A DNA stretch of 24,191 bases from Turicibacter sp. (GCA_030531025.1 JAUMTV010000048.1:1-24191); one strand, 5' to 3'; counted from the stretch's first letter, positions 13,901-23,177 are shown. The notes: generated by a model not told the origin, from the sequence alone. Program-made: numbers and translations.

Positions 13901-15187
13901 CGCTTGTTTAGGTAATAATTTAAAGACACTCATACGATCTTCTACAAAATAATATTTCGCTAATTGTTGTAAATCTTCAATAGTTAATTCATCTAAAATA
14001 TCTAAGATTGAAAATAATTGAACGCCATTAAAGGCATACTGTGTAAATTGATTAGCAATAAACTCAACTGAGTTTAAAGCTGATAGGAAACGCCCTACCT
14101 TTTTGTTTTTAATACGTTTAAATTCTGATTCATCAAACATCATATTTGGAATCGATAATACTTTTTCTTTTAAACTATTAGCTAGTTCATCTGGATAACG
14201 TGTATCTCCACCGACAATTGAGAAGCCAAACGATAACTCACAATTTGTCTCGTATGAGAATGTATCATTAATATATCCTTTATCTAACATTTCCTCATAG
14301 TATGATGAAGAGCTACCAAACATTAAATCAAAAATAATATCTAAAGCCACTTCTTTTTTCAGAAGAGCTTTACCATCTTGATCATTGGTTGCATCTTTAA
14401 TTCCGACAAATACTTTTGCTGTTCCAACTTCCATTTCTAATGTACTTTCTGGTTGAACAACTTGTGGTGCTTCTTTAGGGTATTCACGTGGAATTGGGTC
14501 TTCTTTTTTATAATCTTTTTTCGATTGATTTTCACGAACTAATGTCATCATTTCTTCAACATCAAAATCACCAATCACAAATAATAACATATTTGATGGA
14601 TGATAGAATGTATTGTAACACTCATACAATAAATCAGCTGTAATATCTTGAATTGATTCAACTGTCCCTGCAATATCTATTTTTACTGGATGCTCTTTAA
14701 ATAAGTTACCAATGATTTCATAATAAGCACGGAAGTCTGGGTTGTCATCATACATTTTAATTTCTTGTGCAATAATTCCTTTTTCTTTCTCAACTGTTTG
14801 TTCAGTAAAATAAGGGGATTGGACAAAGTCAATTAACGTCGTTAAATTTTCTTTCAAATCACTTGTACATGAAAAAAGGTAACATGTTCTTGTAAAAGAT
14901 GTAAAAGCATTTGAAGAGGCACTATGAGCAGAGAATTTTTCAAACACATCGTAATCTTCTTTTTCAAACATCTTATGCTCTAAAAAGTGTGCAATTCCAT
15001 CCGGAACTTGCTTCATTTCACTTTGCCCAATTGGTACAAATTGATTATCAATTGACCCATATTTCGTTGTAAAAGTTGCAAATGATTTATTAAATCCTGG
15101 CTTGGGTAGCATATAAACTTCTAAGCCATTTTCTAATTGCTCATAATATAACTTTTCTTGTAATTGAGGGAATTCTTTAAACTCCAT
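13898..15187 (-). CDS. ymfH: M16 zinc metallopeptidase, YmfH type (catalytic partner)
   Basis: Insulinase-family (M16) peptidase of 429 aa. The inverted zinc motif HFLEH is intact (H67, E70, H71), followed by the downstream glutamate region VEKEKGIIAQEIKMYDDNPD and the RTCYLFSCTSD strand typical of the fold. The C-terminal M16_C domain occupies roughly residues 185-400. It starts with ATG at 15187, sharing one base with the TAA of the preceding gene, so the two are coupled and probably form a heterodimer with one active and one inactive subunit, as in Bacillus YmfF/YmfH. The substrate is not evident from the sequence. Confidence 0.88.
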   Translation of the reverse strand: MEFKEFPQLQEKLYYEQLENGLEVYMLPKPGFNKSFATFTTKYGSIDNQFVPIGQSEMKQVPDGIAHFLEHKMFEKEDYDVFEKFSAHSASSNAFTSFTRTCYLFSCTSDLKENLTTLIDFVQSPYFTEQTVEKEKGIIAQEIKMYDDNPDFRAYYEIIGNLFKEHPVKIDIAGTVESIQDITADLLYECYNTFYHPSNMLLFVIGDFDVEEMMTLVRENQSKKDYKKEDPIPREYPKEAPQVVQPESTLEMEVGTAKVFVGIKDATNDQDGKALLKKEVALDIIFDLMFGSSSSYYEEMLDKGYINDTFSYETNCELSFGFSIVGGDTRYPDELANSLKEKVLSIPNMMFDESEFKRIKNKKVGRFLSALNSVEFIANQFTQYAFNGVQLFSILDILDELTIEDLQQLAKYYFVEDRMSVFKLLPKQA

Positions 15188-16461
15188 TACTCTGTCACCT
15201 CTTTCCCAGTTAAGAAGAAGATTGCATCTTCTTTAATTTTTTTAGCCACTGAAACAATTTGCTCAGCTGTTACTGAATTTACTTGATTCACCCATTCCTC
15301 TACCGTTAACGGTGTTGGTAATAATCTATTTAGTGCTTCATGCGCCATCATTCCTGAGGCTTGATCCATCGATTCTAATTTTGAATTAATTAATGACTTT
15401 TTAGCTAAATTAATTTCCTTATCGGTAAAGTTACCTGACATCATATCTTTTAATTGCTCATCGATAATTTTTAAAGCTTTCTCATAATTTTGTGCTTCAA
15501 TTCCAGAATAAACATACATAACACCTTTATAGTTATCTAAACGAGAAGCACAGTAATAACATAATGACTCTTTTTCACGAACATTTAAGAACAATTTAGA
15601 ATGTGCATAGCCTCCAAACATCGCATTAAATACTAATAATGGTAAATAGTCTTCATCTCCAATACGAGTATACGTACGATATCCAATATTTAATTTACCT
15701 TGAGCAATATCTTGTTCTTCTTTTGTGACTTTAACTTCTTCAATCTCTTTATCTTCTTTGTCAATGACTTGTAAATTAACTGAACGATGTTGGAAATCAA
15801 AATGTTTTTTGAAGATATCATGAACTTTCTCATGATTAATATCTCCAACTACTGTTATATTTACTTGATTTTCATTTAACATCTGCTGATAAGTCTCCAT
15901 TAACGATTGTGCGTTAATTTGCTCTAAATCTTCAACATATCCAATCGAGTTGATGCTAAATGTTTCACCTTGACACATATTTTCAATAAGTTTTTGTAAA
16001 GCATAAGAAACTTTATCATCATAAATTGATTCAATATATTCTTTTAATAAACGTTTTTCTATCTCAATTACTTGCTTTTTAAACGCATCGTTAATTAATA
16101 ACGGTTTTAAAATAACTTCTTTTAAAAGCTCGACCCCTTCTTCTAATAATGGTTCACGATTACCTAAAAACTTTTCATTAGCTAATGAAAGATAAAATTT
16201 AATGTTATGTGTTTTTCCTCGTTTTTCAACAGTCGTTGATAAAGATGCTCCATAAAGAGACTCTAAATACGTATTAATCTCTTTTTTTGATGGGTATTTC
16301 TCTGTTGCTGAACGTAGAACATAAGGAAGTAAAGAGCGTTTCGTTACTGTTTCACGATCAATTTCTGATTGGAAAGAAACTGAGATTAAATTCGTTTTAA
16401 ATTTGTCCGTTTTGATTGTTGTTAATGTGTAACCTAAATCATCAAATTGACGAACTTCCAT
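15187..16461 (-). CDS. ymfF: M16 family peptidase-like protein, YmfF type (non-catalytic partner)
   Basis: 424-aa M16-like protein. The fold is recognisable (LLPYVLRSATEKYPSKKEINTYLESLYGASLSTTVEKRG at the N-terminus; GGYAHSKLFLNVREKESLCYYCASRLDNYKGVMYVYSGIE in the C-terminal half), but the HxxEH zinc motif is missing, so it is presumably inactive and supports YmfH. ATG at 16461 has AGGTGGTG upstream and a good sigmaA promoter about 50 nt before it. First gene of the ymfF-ymfH operon. AlbE/AlbF is another M16 pair of this type, but no bacteriocin genes surround it, so YmfF/YmfH is the better assignment. Confidence 0.86.
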   Translation of the reverse strand: MEVRQFDDLGYTLTTIKTDKFKTNLISVSFQSEIDRETVTKRSLLPYVLRSATEKYPSKKEINTYLESLYGASLSTTVEKRGKTHNIKFYLSLANEKFLGNREPLLEEGVELLKEVILKPLLINDAFKKQVIEIEKRLLKEYIESIYDDKVSYALQKLIENMCQGETFSINSIGYVEDLEQINAQSLMETYQQMLNENQVNITVVGDINHEKVHDIFKKHFDFQHRSVNLQVIDKEDKEIEEVKVTKEEQDIAQGKLNIGYRTYTRIGDEDYLPLLVFNAMFGGYAHSKLFLNVREKESLCYYCASRLDNYKGVMYVYSGIEAQNYEKALKIIDEQLKDMMSGNFTDKEINLAKKSLINSKLESMDQASGMMAHEALNRLLPTPLTVEEWVNQVNSVTAEQIVSVAKKIKEDAIFFLTGKEVTE

Positions 16462-16507
16462 AAAGTCACCACCTATTTATATTTACTATCTTTTTTTCTG
16501 CACCTTC

Positions 16508-16536
16508 ATTATAGGTTATTTTAAACATTAAATCAA
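16508..16536 (-). promoter_or_regulatory. SigmaA promoter of ymfF-ymfH
   Basis: Minus strand TTGATT (16531-16536), 17-nt spacer, perfect TATAAT (16508-16513). Start predicted near 16501. Confidence 0.75.
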
Positions 16537-16559
16537 AAAAATCCCATTACTTTTTTAAT

Positions 16560-17300
16560 TTAATCCGTTAAATGTTGGGTGACATAATAAGTGCGTACAC
16601 CCTCTTGTTCAATTCCATAAACACCAACACCAATCTTTTCAAACTGTTCATTTATCATGTTAGCATAATGAGTCGGTGAGGCTTTCCATGCTTCAAAAAT
16701 TTCTGAAGCAATCAGTATTGGACTTTGAGATTTAAAGATATTTTCACCACTAATTTGAAATGGAACTTGATAAGAATCTAATAAGCTAGCAAACACTAGA
16801 TGCCCTTCATGGCTAAAGTAATTATACTTTGCCATATCTTCTGATTTTAGTCTAGCTGTCATCGTTAGTGTTTCAGTTCGTTCAAGCGCTTCGAGACCTA
16901 GCTCAATTCTTAAATCATTTACTAAATTAATGACTTCTTGTTCGATAGAGGCATCATAAAACCCTTCAATACCTTCTGTGGGGGTATCCTCTTCAGGTAC
17001 AGTTGGATCACTAGGAGTTATTGGATTTTTATTTGTTTGATCGTTAATTTCTTCATTTGGAGGAGTTGAGTCTTCTGGATTCACAAAATTTTCGTCTGGA
17101 GGATAATTTGGTGATGAAAAACCATGATCTAAAGGCGAGTTATGATTAATTGAATCATTTGCTACAATTGATTCTTTTTTTTCAAATGTGAAAACTACTT
17201 CATCAAATAATACTAAATTAATCGATGAAATATGAGATTGACATGCTCCAATTAAAAGAAGACTGATCATGAAACAACTTATTAAGACCTTTTTAATCAA
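16560..17300 (-). CDS. CAP-domain (SCP/YkwD-like) lipoprotein
   Basis: Predicted surface lipoprotein of 246 aa. The start is judged to be the TTG at 17300: AAAGGA lies ~10 nt before it and the product begins with a compact signal peptide, MIKKVLISCFMISLLLIGAC, whose lipobox LIGA-C gives lipidated Cys20. TTG at 17321 and GTG at 17309 are upstream alternatives badly placed for that ribosome-binding site. A low-complexity Pro/Asn/Asp/Glu linker spans about residues 45-112. A CAP domain (about 118-246) follows, with VINLVNDLRIELGLEAL, YFSHEG, ISGENIF and WKASPTHYANM. This matches bacterial YkwD/SafA-associated CAP proteins, often spore or wall associated. The function of bacterial CAP domains is poorly known. 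No clear terminator follows. Confidence 0.85.
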   Translation of the reverse strand: MIKKVLISCFMISLLLIGACQSHISSINLVLFDEVVFTFEKKESIVANDSINHNSPLDHGFSSPNYPPDENFVNPEDSTPPNEEINDQTNKNPITPSDPTVPEEDTPTEGIEGFYDASIEQEVINLVNDLRIELGLEALERTETLTMTARLKSEDMAKYNYFSHEGHLVFASLLDSYQVPFQISGENIFKSQSPILIASEIFEAWKASPTHYANMINEQFEKIGVGVYGIEQEGVRTYYVTQHLTD

Positions 17301-17441
17301 ACTTTTCACATCCTTTATCAATCCACCATTACCTTATTTAATATCAGTTAGAACTATAATTTTATACATATTTTAGAACATGATTCATTTGAAAACAAAG
17401 AGGTTTTAAATAATTAGATCACATCACCGCTTTGATTCAAT

Positions 17442-17472
17442 AAAAAAGAACAATCTCTAACGATTGTTCTGT
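17442..17472 (-). terminator. Intrinsic terminator after deoD
   Basis: Minus-strand 9-bp stem AGAACAATC/GATTGTTCT (17447-17455 and 17462-17470), 6-nt loop, T-run after. Confidence 0.9.
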
Positions 17473-17481
17473 TTGCAATTG

Positions 17482-18192
17482 TTAAGCTAACTCTAAAGCA
17501 ATTTCCATCATTTGTGTAAATGTATTTTGACGTTCTTCAGCTGATGTTACTTCGTGTGTTACTAATGAATCTGAAACAGTTAAGATACATAATGCATTAA
17601 CACCTGCATAAGCAGCATTCATATACAATGCCGCAGCTTCCATCTCAATTCCCATTACACCCATTGAAGCCCATTTTTTCCATGAATCTTTTTGAGCATC
17701 GTAGAATGTATCAGATGATAAAATATTACCAACCTTAACATCGATTCCTTTTTCATTTGCAACAGTCACTGCTTTATTTAATAATTCCCAAGAAGCAATT
17801 GGTGCATATGTTCCTGGTAATTCATATTGTGCAGCATAGTTAGAATTTGTACAAGCACCCATTCCAATAATGACATCACGAATTTTAACATCTTCGCGGA
17901 TTGAACCACAAGATCCAATACGAATTAAATTTTTTACACCATAAAAATGAATTAACTCATAAGAGTAAATACCAATTGAAGGAATTCCCATTCCTGATCC
18001 CATAACAGAGATTTTTTTACCTTTATATGTTCCAGTATATCCAAACATGTTACGTACAGTATTGAACTGAACAACATCTTCTAAGAATGTTTCAGCGATA
18101 AATTTCGCACGTAATGGATCTCCTGGTAATAATACTGTTTCGGCAATAACACCTTGTTCTTTACATTCAATATGTGGTGTTGGAATTGACAT
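17482..18192 (-). CDS. deoD: Purine-nucleoside phosphorylase (DeoD type)
   Basis: Hexameric-type PNP that phosphorolyses purine (deoxy)nucleosides in the cytoplasm. Motifs: [13 protein letters not shown] (residues 22-34, phosphate binding), [37 protein letters not shown] (ribose binding) and the catalytic aspartate in [10 protein letters not shown]. Frame is open to a GTG at 18201, but ATG at 18192 has AAAGGAG at 8 nt and gives MSIPTPHI, 236 aa, a normal size. It follows deoC by 29 nt, so deoC-deoD form a nucleoside-salvage operon closed by a hairpin. Confidence 0.95.
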   Translation of the reverse strand: MSIPTPHIECKEQGVIAETVLLPGDPLRAKFIAETFLEDVVQFNTVRNMFGYTGTYKGKKISVMGSGMGIPSIGIYSYELIHFYGVKNLIRIGSCGSIREDVKIRDVIIGMGACTNSNYAAQYELPGTYAPIASWELLNKAVTVANEKGIDVKVGNILSSDTFYDAQKDSWKKWASMGVMGIEMEAAALYMNAAYAGVNALCILTVSDSLVTHEVTSAEERQNTFTQMMEIALELA

Positions 18193-18221
18193 AGCTTTCA
18201 CTCCTTTAAATTTATTAATAA

Positions 18222-18884
18222 TTAATATGCTGTTGTATTTTCTTTTCCTTGTACTAAGGCTACTCCACCTGAAGTTCCGATACGGTTAGCTCCTGCTTCA
18301 ACCATCGCTTTCATATCTTCAGATGTACGAACTCCACCAGATGCTTTAACCCCTACTGTTTCACCCACTGTTTGACGCATTAAGCGAACATCTTCAACCG
18401 TTGCTCCACCTGTTGAGAATCCAGTTGATGTTTTAACAAAGTCAGCTCCAGCTTTAACAGACATTTCACAAGCTTTGACTTTTTCTTCATCTGTTAATAA
18501 GCATGTTTCAATGATAACTTTAACTAATGTTCCATTAGCTGCATCAACAACTGCTTTAATATCTTCATATACTAATTCCCAGTTACCATCTTTAGCAGCA
18601 CCTACATTGATAACCATATCAATTTCAGTTGCTCCCGCTTCAATTGCACATTTTGTTTCAAATGCTTTAACTTCTTTCATTGTTGCTCCTAAAGGGAATC
18701 CAATCACAGTACAAACTTTAACGTCTGTTCCTTTTAACTCATCTGCACATAAAGAAACCCAAGTTGGATTAACACAAACTGAAGCAAAGTCATGCTCTTT
18801 AGCCTCTTGACATAATGTTAAGATTTGTGCTTTTGTTGTTTCAGGTTTTAAAACGGTATGATCAATGTATTTACTTGCTTTCAT
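18222..18884 (-). CDS. deoC: Deoxyribose-phosphate aldolase
   Basis: Class I aldolase that splits 2-deoxyribose-5-phosphate to glyceraldehyde-3-phosphate and acetaldehyde, completing deoxynucleoside breakdown begun by PNP and Pdp. It is 220 aa from the ATG at 18884, which has GAGGAGG at 6 nt; the longer frame to 18899 lacks such a site. TIM-barrel motifs: IDHTVLKPE at the N-terminus, the Schiff-base lysine K151 in VKTSTGF, the catalytic K180 in VKASGGVRT and D90 in EIDMVINVG. It is first in the deoC-deoD operon. No phosphopentomutase or DeoR gene is next to it. Confidence 0.96.
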   Translation of the reverse strand: MKASKYIDHTVLKPETTKAQILTLCQEAKEHDFASVCVNPTWVSLCADELKGTDVKVCTVIGFPLGATMKEVKAFETKCAIEAGATEIDMVINVGAAKDGNWELVYEDIKAVVDAANGTLVKVIIETCLLTDEEKVKACEMSVKAGADFVKTSTGFSTGGATVEDVRLMRQTVGETVGVKASGGVRTSEDMKAMVEAGANRIGTSGGVALVQGKENTTAY

Positions 18885-18931
18885 ATGAAGCCTCCTCATG
18901 ACTATAAAATGACGCTATATCTGTCCCTATT

Positions 18932-18937
18932 ATTATA
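18932..18937 (-). promoter_or_regulatory. Probable -10 element upstream of deoC
   Basis: Perfect TATAAT on the minus strand about 48 nt before the deoC ATG; no clear -35. The rest of the 283-nt gap (18885-19167) is AT-rich, with a TGTTTTAAAACA palindrome near 19064-19075, and holds no gene that I can support. Confidence 0.4.
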
Positions 18938-19167
18938 TCTGAAGTTTATTAGGTTATTGTAAAAAAGCAAAAAACTTATATTTTTTTCAAAAACCGTTAA
19001 TAAGCTCTTCCATCATTGTTGGGACTATATAACAAATCATAATTAATTCTACCAAAAACAAGTGTGTTTTAAAACAATTTTCATAAGATAATTATACTTT
19101 TTGAAAGTTTCTTGTCGATTTTTCATTTTTAACTACTCAATAGTTGGTAATGCTTACATCCTTTAAG

Positions 19168-20244
19168 CTAATCCTTTAAATCTCTAATATAACAGACGAA
19201 TGTACGAATAACTAAAAAAACTGGAATTGCAAAGAAGACTCCCTTCAGTCCAAACAATGTTCCCGCAAGCATCATTAATATCATAATGAATAAGGGATGA
19301 ATATCTAAGTTACGCCCGATAATAAATGGTTGAAGAAAATTCCCTTCTACCGCTTGTAAAATCGCTAAAATGATTATGACTAATATTACTTTATTCCATG
19401 AAATAGATAAAGCGAAAATAATAACAGGAATAGCACCTATAAATGGACCAATAAACGGAATAAAGTCTGTTAGGCCAATTAAAAATCCAAATAGTAACGC
19501 ATAGTCAATTCCAGCAAACATTAATAAGATGGTTGCAATTAATGAAACACAGATCATAATAATAACAAGCCCTCGAATATACGATCCTAATGAGTCATCT
19601 AACAAACTAGAAATAGAAGCCACATGTGACCGATAACGAATAGGTACCAATTTCAATAGACCATTTAAGATTTTTTCATAATCCTTTAAAAAATAAAATA
19701 ATGCAATTGGAACAATGACAATAAACATTAAAGATCCAAGAATTGAAAAAATGATATTAAATGTAAATCCTGTGACTTCACGAATATGCTCTGTTAACGT
19801 ACTTACCCATGTGCTATATTGACTTAAAAACAGATCAGACAAATGTAGACCTGATCGTTCATCAAAAATGAGTAGTTGGTTTTGAATAGCTGTTAGATAA
19901 GTCGGTAAATTCATAACTAAGTCATGTATCTCGCGGATAATGGTTGGTAAAAACCAAGAGATAATCCCATATAAACTTCCAAAAACGACAGCATAAAATA
20001 AAAAAACAGAAATCACACGTGGTAATCTTATTCGATCAATCCATAAAATAAGTGGATGAATAATATAGGCGAGTAAAAAAGCTACAAAAAACGGGAATAA
20101 ACTTCCTAAAATATCACTCCAAATTTTTCCCCATACTGAAGATGTTTGAATACATAAAAATAAAATGACTAAACTGACTAAAAATGATATTGCATACAAT
20201 AAAAAACGAATTATACGGCTATGTTTATTAAAAAATTCATTCAT
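19168..20244 (-). CDS. AI-2E family transporter (YtvI/YdbI-like permease)
   Basis: Polytopic membrane protein of the AI-2 exporter (AI-2E, formerly UPF0118/PerM) family, 358 aa. Two hydrophobic segments occur near residues 15-60. There is a soluble amphipathic region (~95-170) and then a membrane half with the family signature ALLFGFLIGLTDFIPFIGPFIGAIP, followed by EGNFLQPFIIGRNLDIHPLFIMI. This is the most conserved part of the family. ATG at 20244 has GAGGTG at 6 nt; GTG at 20253 overlaps that site. Some members export AI-2 and others are Na+/H+ antiporters or sporulation-linked (YtvI), so the substrate cannot be told. Confidence 0.88.
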   Translation of the reverse strand: MNEFFNKHSRIIRFLLYAISFLVSLVILFLCIQTSSVWGKIWSDILGSLFPFFVAFLLAYIIHPLILWIDRIRLPRVISVFLFYAVVFGSLYGIISWFLPTIIREIHDLVMNLPTYLTAIQNQLLIFDERSGLHLSDLFLSQYSTWVSTLTEHIREVTGFTFNIIFSILGSLMFIVIVPIALFYFLKDYEKILNGLLKLVPIRYRSHVASISSLLDDSLGSYIRGLVIIMICVSLIATILLMFAGIDYALLFGFLIGLTDFIPFIGPFIGAIPVIIFALSISWNKVILVIIILAILQAVEGNFLQPFIIGRNLDIHPLFIMILMMLAGTLFGLKGVFFAIPVFLVIRTFVCYIRDLKD

Positions 20245-20328
20245 CTCTAACACCTCATTATCTCAACTAATTGCTACCATTGTCTTTATATTATAAGTGT
20301 CTAAAATGTGATTATGCTTATTTTAACA

Positions 20329-20360
20329 ATAAAAAAGCTCCAACATGAGTTAGAGCACTT
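20329..20360 (-). terminator. Intrinsic terminator after the RnfD-like gene
   Basis: Minus-strand hairpin GCTC-AAC/GTT-GAGC (20337-20344 and 20349-20356) with one mismatch, ATGA loop and T-run after. Confidence 0.8.
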
Positions 20361-20378
20361 TAAGTTTATGTTATTACT

Positions 20379-21425
20379 TTACCTCTTAGATGAGTCATTT
20401 TTTTTGATGATATCAAATAATAATGTAGAAAGTTGGATAATCGCTAAAGCAAGATAAGGAGCAGCCATAAAATGAATAAAGTAACTTAGTAAGGCAGATA
20501 AAATACCTGTTACAATACTATAAACATATTTATGATTTTTATAGCGTTCAAGTATCACTAAGTCAGGTAAAATAAAAATCCCTGTTACTAAGGTTGATCC
20601 GTTTAATAAAAATAAGATCATTACCCAATACGGATGCTGAAACACTAACCCTAGTATTGTCCCTATAACTGCATAAACAGTTAAGTATATCATTGATAAT
20701 TTATAATCAATGATTTTTCGTTTACTTAAAAATAAGGCACACAATAGTAACGGAGTAATTAATGTAAAACATAAGCTCCCCTCAAAAATCCCAAAAATGA
20801 CTGTCATTAATGAATAATAACTAGTCGTAAACTGATTGTATGTTAATGGATTTAATGGATTAGTCACTTCTACATAAGGAGCTGTCAACATTGGTGGGAG
20901 TTCGATTAATCCTAAATTATAGTTTGTAATCAATATTCCGAAAATACTAATAAAGTAACCAACTAACACGGGATGAAGATGATAAAATGTATGTCCTTTT
21001 TTGCTATTTTGTGAAAAAATCGTCATAGCCGTAATAGCAATACAAAAAACAGAAATAGGAGCATCTAATGATAACATTAAAACAAGTAATAACGTAAATA
21101 AAAAAGTTGGTCGCTTAAACGGAAATAAAATAGCTTCTTTCATTGTTTTAGGGTTAGTTCCAACTATAAATGATAGTAATAAATCAATAAAAAATGCATA
21201 ACCCAAAACCATAAATAATTTAATAGCATGTATTTTCAAAATTTCAAAGGCAATTTTTTGTCCGAGATGACCGATTGTTGAATAGTAACCATATTCAATA
21301 AATAATCCTATTCCAATCAAAATTAATGCCATAATTATAAAGTATCTAGCTTGATGTTCGCAAAAAACACGTTTTTCATGATACTCTTTCGACTTTTGTT
21401 TAATCACTTCTCTAATTCGGTTCAT
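20379..21425 (-). CDS. RnfD/NqrB-like membrane protein (orphan)
   Basis: 348-aa protein with about nine membrane helices after a charged N-terminus. The C-terminal half resembles the NQR2/RnfD/RnfE family: GIFEGSLCFTLITPLLLCALFLSKRKIIDYKLS aligns with the GSLGETS...LL.GG.YL...IIDWRIP block of RnfD. Then comes PYWVMILFLLNGSTLVTGIFILPDLV, where RnfD has the FFMATDPVTSP block. The S/T-G-A-T motif that carries covalent FMN in RnfD and NqrB is not seen at its expected place (about residues 190-200, VTNPLNPLTY). No rnfC, G, E, A or B gene adjoins it, and it is flanked by its own terminator. A stand-alone membrane protein of unknown role derived from this family is the best description. Confidence 0.6.
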   Translation of the reverse strand: MNRIREVIKQKSKEYHEKRVFCEHQARYFIIMALILIGIGLFIEYGYYSTIGHLGQKIAFEILKIHAIKLFMVLGYAFFIDLLLSFIVGTNPKTMKEAILFPFKRPTFLFTLLLVLMLSLDAPISVFCIAITAMTIFSQNSKKGHTFYHLHPVLVGYFISIFGILITNYNLGLIELPPMLTAPYVEVTNPLNPLTYNQFTTSYYSLMTVIFGIFEGSLCFTLITPLLLCALFLSKRKIIDYKLSMIYLTVYAVIGTILGLVFQHPYWVMILFLLNGSTLVTGIFILPDLVILERYKNHKYVYSIVTGILSALLSYFIHFMAAPYLALAIIQLSTLLFDIIKKNDSSKR

Positions 21426-21495
21426 TTTTGAATGCCCCCACTCCCTTTTAATATCCTTTAATTCTCACAGTAGACCTTGATAAAATAACTTGAAT

Positions 21496-21527
21496 TTAAA
21501 AAGATTAGCATAGGCTAATCTTTTTAA
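21496..21527 (-). terminator. Intrinsic terminator after msrA
   Basis: Perfect 12-bp stem AAAAAGATTAGC/GCTAATCTTTTT (21498-21509 and 21514-21525) with 4-nt loop; overlaps the last codon and stop of msrA. Confidence 0.92.
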
Positions 21528-22039
21528 TTTTGACGATACTCATCCTTTAAATCTTCTTCTGGAATGCGATATAAATTAACATGACAGTAACCAGTTGGAT
21601 TCTTCGTTAAATAATCTTGGTGGTACTCCTCTGCACCAAAAAATGTTGTCTGTTTTTTAACTTCAACAACAATCGTATCTTCATATTTAGCTTGTTCTTT
21701 TTCAATAAAGTCATGAATGATTTGTGCATCTGATTCATCTTCATAATATACACCTGTACGATACTGTGTTCCAATATCGCCACCTTGTTTATTTAATGAA
21801 GTTGGATCAATCATACAAAATAAATGTTGTAAAATTTTTTTAAGTGAAATGATATTTTCATCATAAAAGAGTTCACACGCTTCAACATGATGAGTTTCTC
21901 CTGTACACACTTCTTTATAACTTGGATTAACTGTCACTCCGTCAGTATAACCCACTCTTGTTTTAACAATTCCTTTGATACGTTTAAAGTATGCTTCTAC
22001 TCCCCAGAAGCACCCTCCAGCTAAGACGATTTGTTTCAT
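21524..22039 (-). CDS. msrA: Peptide methionine sulfoxide reductase MsrA
   Basis: Repairs oxidised methionine (S-sulfoxide) in proteins. The protein is 171 aa. The catalytic GCFWG motif has C10; other blocks are VGYTDGVTVNPSYKEVCTG, HHVEACELFYDE, and MIDPTSLNKQGGDIGTQYRTGVYY, with the terminal AEEYHQDYLTKNPTGYCHVNL. There is no fused MsrB domain. ATG at 22039 has AAAGGGATG about 11 nt upstream. It starts 25 nt after tcdA on the same strand, so tcdA-msrA is probably one transcript. Confidence 0.95.
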   Translation of the reverse strand: MKQIVLAGGCFWGVEAYFKRIKGIVKTRVGYTDGVTVNPSYKEVCTGETHHVEACELFYDENIISLKKILQHLFCMIDPTSLNKQGGDIGTQYRTGVYYEDESDAQIIHDFIEKEQAKYEDTIVVEVKKQTTFFGAEEYHQDYLTKNPTGYCHVNLYRIPEEDLKDEYRQN

Positions 22040-22064
22040 TTTGTTTTCACATCCCTTTTGAATG

Positions 22065-22826
22065 TTATTGACCTTTTCGACGAATTGGAATCGTTTTCGT
22101 TAACTCACGCACTACATAGCTTGCCGCAATCAATCCAGCTACACTTGGAACAAAAGCATTTGAAGCGGGTGGTAATTGTTGCTTACGTACTTCACTATCT
22201 TCCTTACCAACGACTTTTAATGTATCTTCACGACCGATAATTGGACTTTCCGTTGAATAAATCACCGGTACCTTACCACTAACTTTTTCTTTTTTTAGCT
22301 TAGTACGAATAACTTTTGCAACTGGATCATAAGACGTATTTTGAATATCAGCAATTTCAAACTTTGTTGGATCTAACTTATTAGCTGCACCCATTGATGA
22401 AATAAACTTAATTTTACGACGTAAACATTGTTTAATTAAATGAATTTTAAATGTAATTGTATCTGATGCATCTACCACAAAGTCAATATGATGTTCAAAT
22501 AATGTTGGTGCTGTTTCTTCATTATAGAACATATGCATTTGAATCACATTACAATTTGGATTGATGTCTGCAATACGTTCAGCCATTACCTCTACTTTAG
22601 AACGTCCAACAGTTTTTAAAGTCGCATGAATTTGACGGTTGACATTTGTAATATCAACAACATCTTTGTCAATTAAAATTAATGTTCCAACACCTGTTCT
22701 AGCTAAGGCTTCAGCAGCAAATGATCCGACACCTCCTATCCCTAAAATAGCAACTGTACTATTTTTCAAAATTTCTGTTCCTTCTGGTCCATAGACCAAT
22801 TCATTCCTAGAAAATTGATGTAACAT
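22065..22826 (-). CDS. tcdA: tRNA threonylcarbamoyladenosine dehydratase (TcdA/YrvM)
   Basis: E1/ThiF-like ATP-dependent enzyme that cyclises t6A to ct6A at position 37 of tRNAs reading ANN codons. It has 253 aa. The nucleotide-binding loop GIGGVGSFAAE begins at G29, followed by LILIDKDVVDITNVNRQIHA (D53 region) and VDASDTITFK. FISSMGAANKLDPTKFEIADI is the TcdA-specific block, and the C-terminus has PPASNAFVPSVAGLIAASYVVREL. The ATG has AAGGAG at good spacing. In Bacillus subtilis, as I recall, yrvM is next to aspS and the 6S RNA gene bsrA; here too RNA genes lie immediately beyond it on the other strand. Confidence 0.95.
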   Translation of the reverse strand: MLHQFSRNELVYGPEGTEILKNSTVAILGIGGVGSFAAEALARTGVGTLILIDKDVVDITNVNRQIHATLKTVGRSKVEVMAERIADINPNCNVIQMHMFYNEETAPTLFEHHIDFVVDASDTITFKIHLIKQCLRRKIKFISSMGAANKLDPTKFEIADIQNTSYDPVAKVIRTKLKKEKVSGKVPVIYSTESPIIGREDTLKVVGKEDSEVRKQQLPPASNAFVPSVAGLIAASYVVRELTKTIPIRRKGQ

Positions 22827-22935
22827 AACTTGAAGCTCCTTACTTTTTCTATATCAAATGTTATAAACTGATTATACCGTTATTATGTTCAAAATGCTAT
22901 GAAGACCCTCAAAAAAATTCATGATAAGTTTTTAT

Positions 22936-22967
22936 TTTTTAGATTTAATTACGATTAAATCTAAAAA
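22936..22967. repeat. 14-bp perfect inverted repeat with TACG loop
   Basis: Arms 22936-22949 and 22954-22967 pair perfectly around a TACG loop, and T- or A-rich tracts flank them on both strands. It could be a bidirectional terminator or insulator between the divergent tcdA and 6S RNA transcripts. In the rest of the 366-nt gap (22827-23192) I see only the tcdA upstream region and the 6S promoter. Confidence 0.6.
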
Positions 22968-23171
22968 TTCTGCTCATACTATGATTGTCAAGAAGAGAAG
23001 TAATTTTGCAGTGAGCATTTGTTGCCGTTATTATACCTATATTTCGATGCTGGTATGCAACATCAAGTCACTGTATTTGGACGATTATATGTAAGATATA
23101 AACTGATAATAAATGGTTATTGCTCTTCTTGTACCTGTATATTCTGAATTTCACTCCGTGATTGTAATGAA

Positions 23172-23177
23172 TATACT
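23172..23177 (+). promoter_or_regulatory. Probable -10 element for 6S RNA copy 1
   Basis: TATACT on the plus strand, predicting a start near 23184, about 9 nt before the closing stem of copy 1. The -35 (TTTCAC at 23149-23154, 17 nt away) is poor. Confidence 0.4.

Noticed and set aside
18475..18810. 111-aa plus-strand open frame opposite deoC
   Set aside because: Antisense shadow of deoC; no ribosome-binding site and composition follows the deoC codons.
23064..23110. Possible degenerate fifth 6S copy upstream of copy 1, prompted by a shared CACTGTATTT with the spacer before copy 3
   Set aside because: Only about ten bases match and neither CCGAAC nor the apical stem is present.
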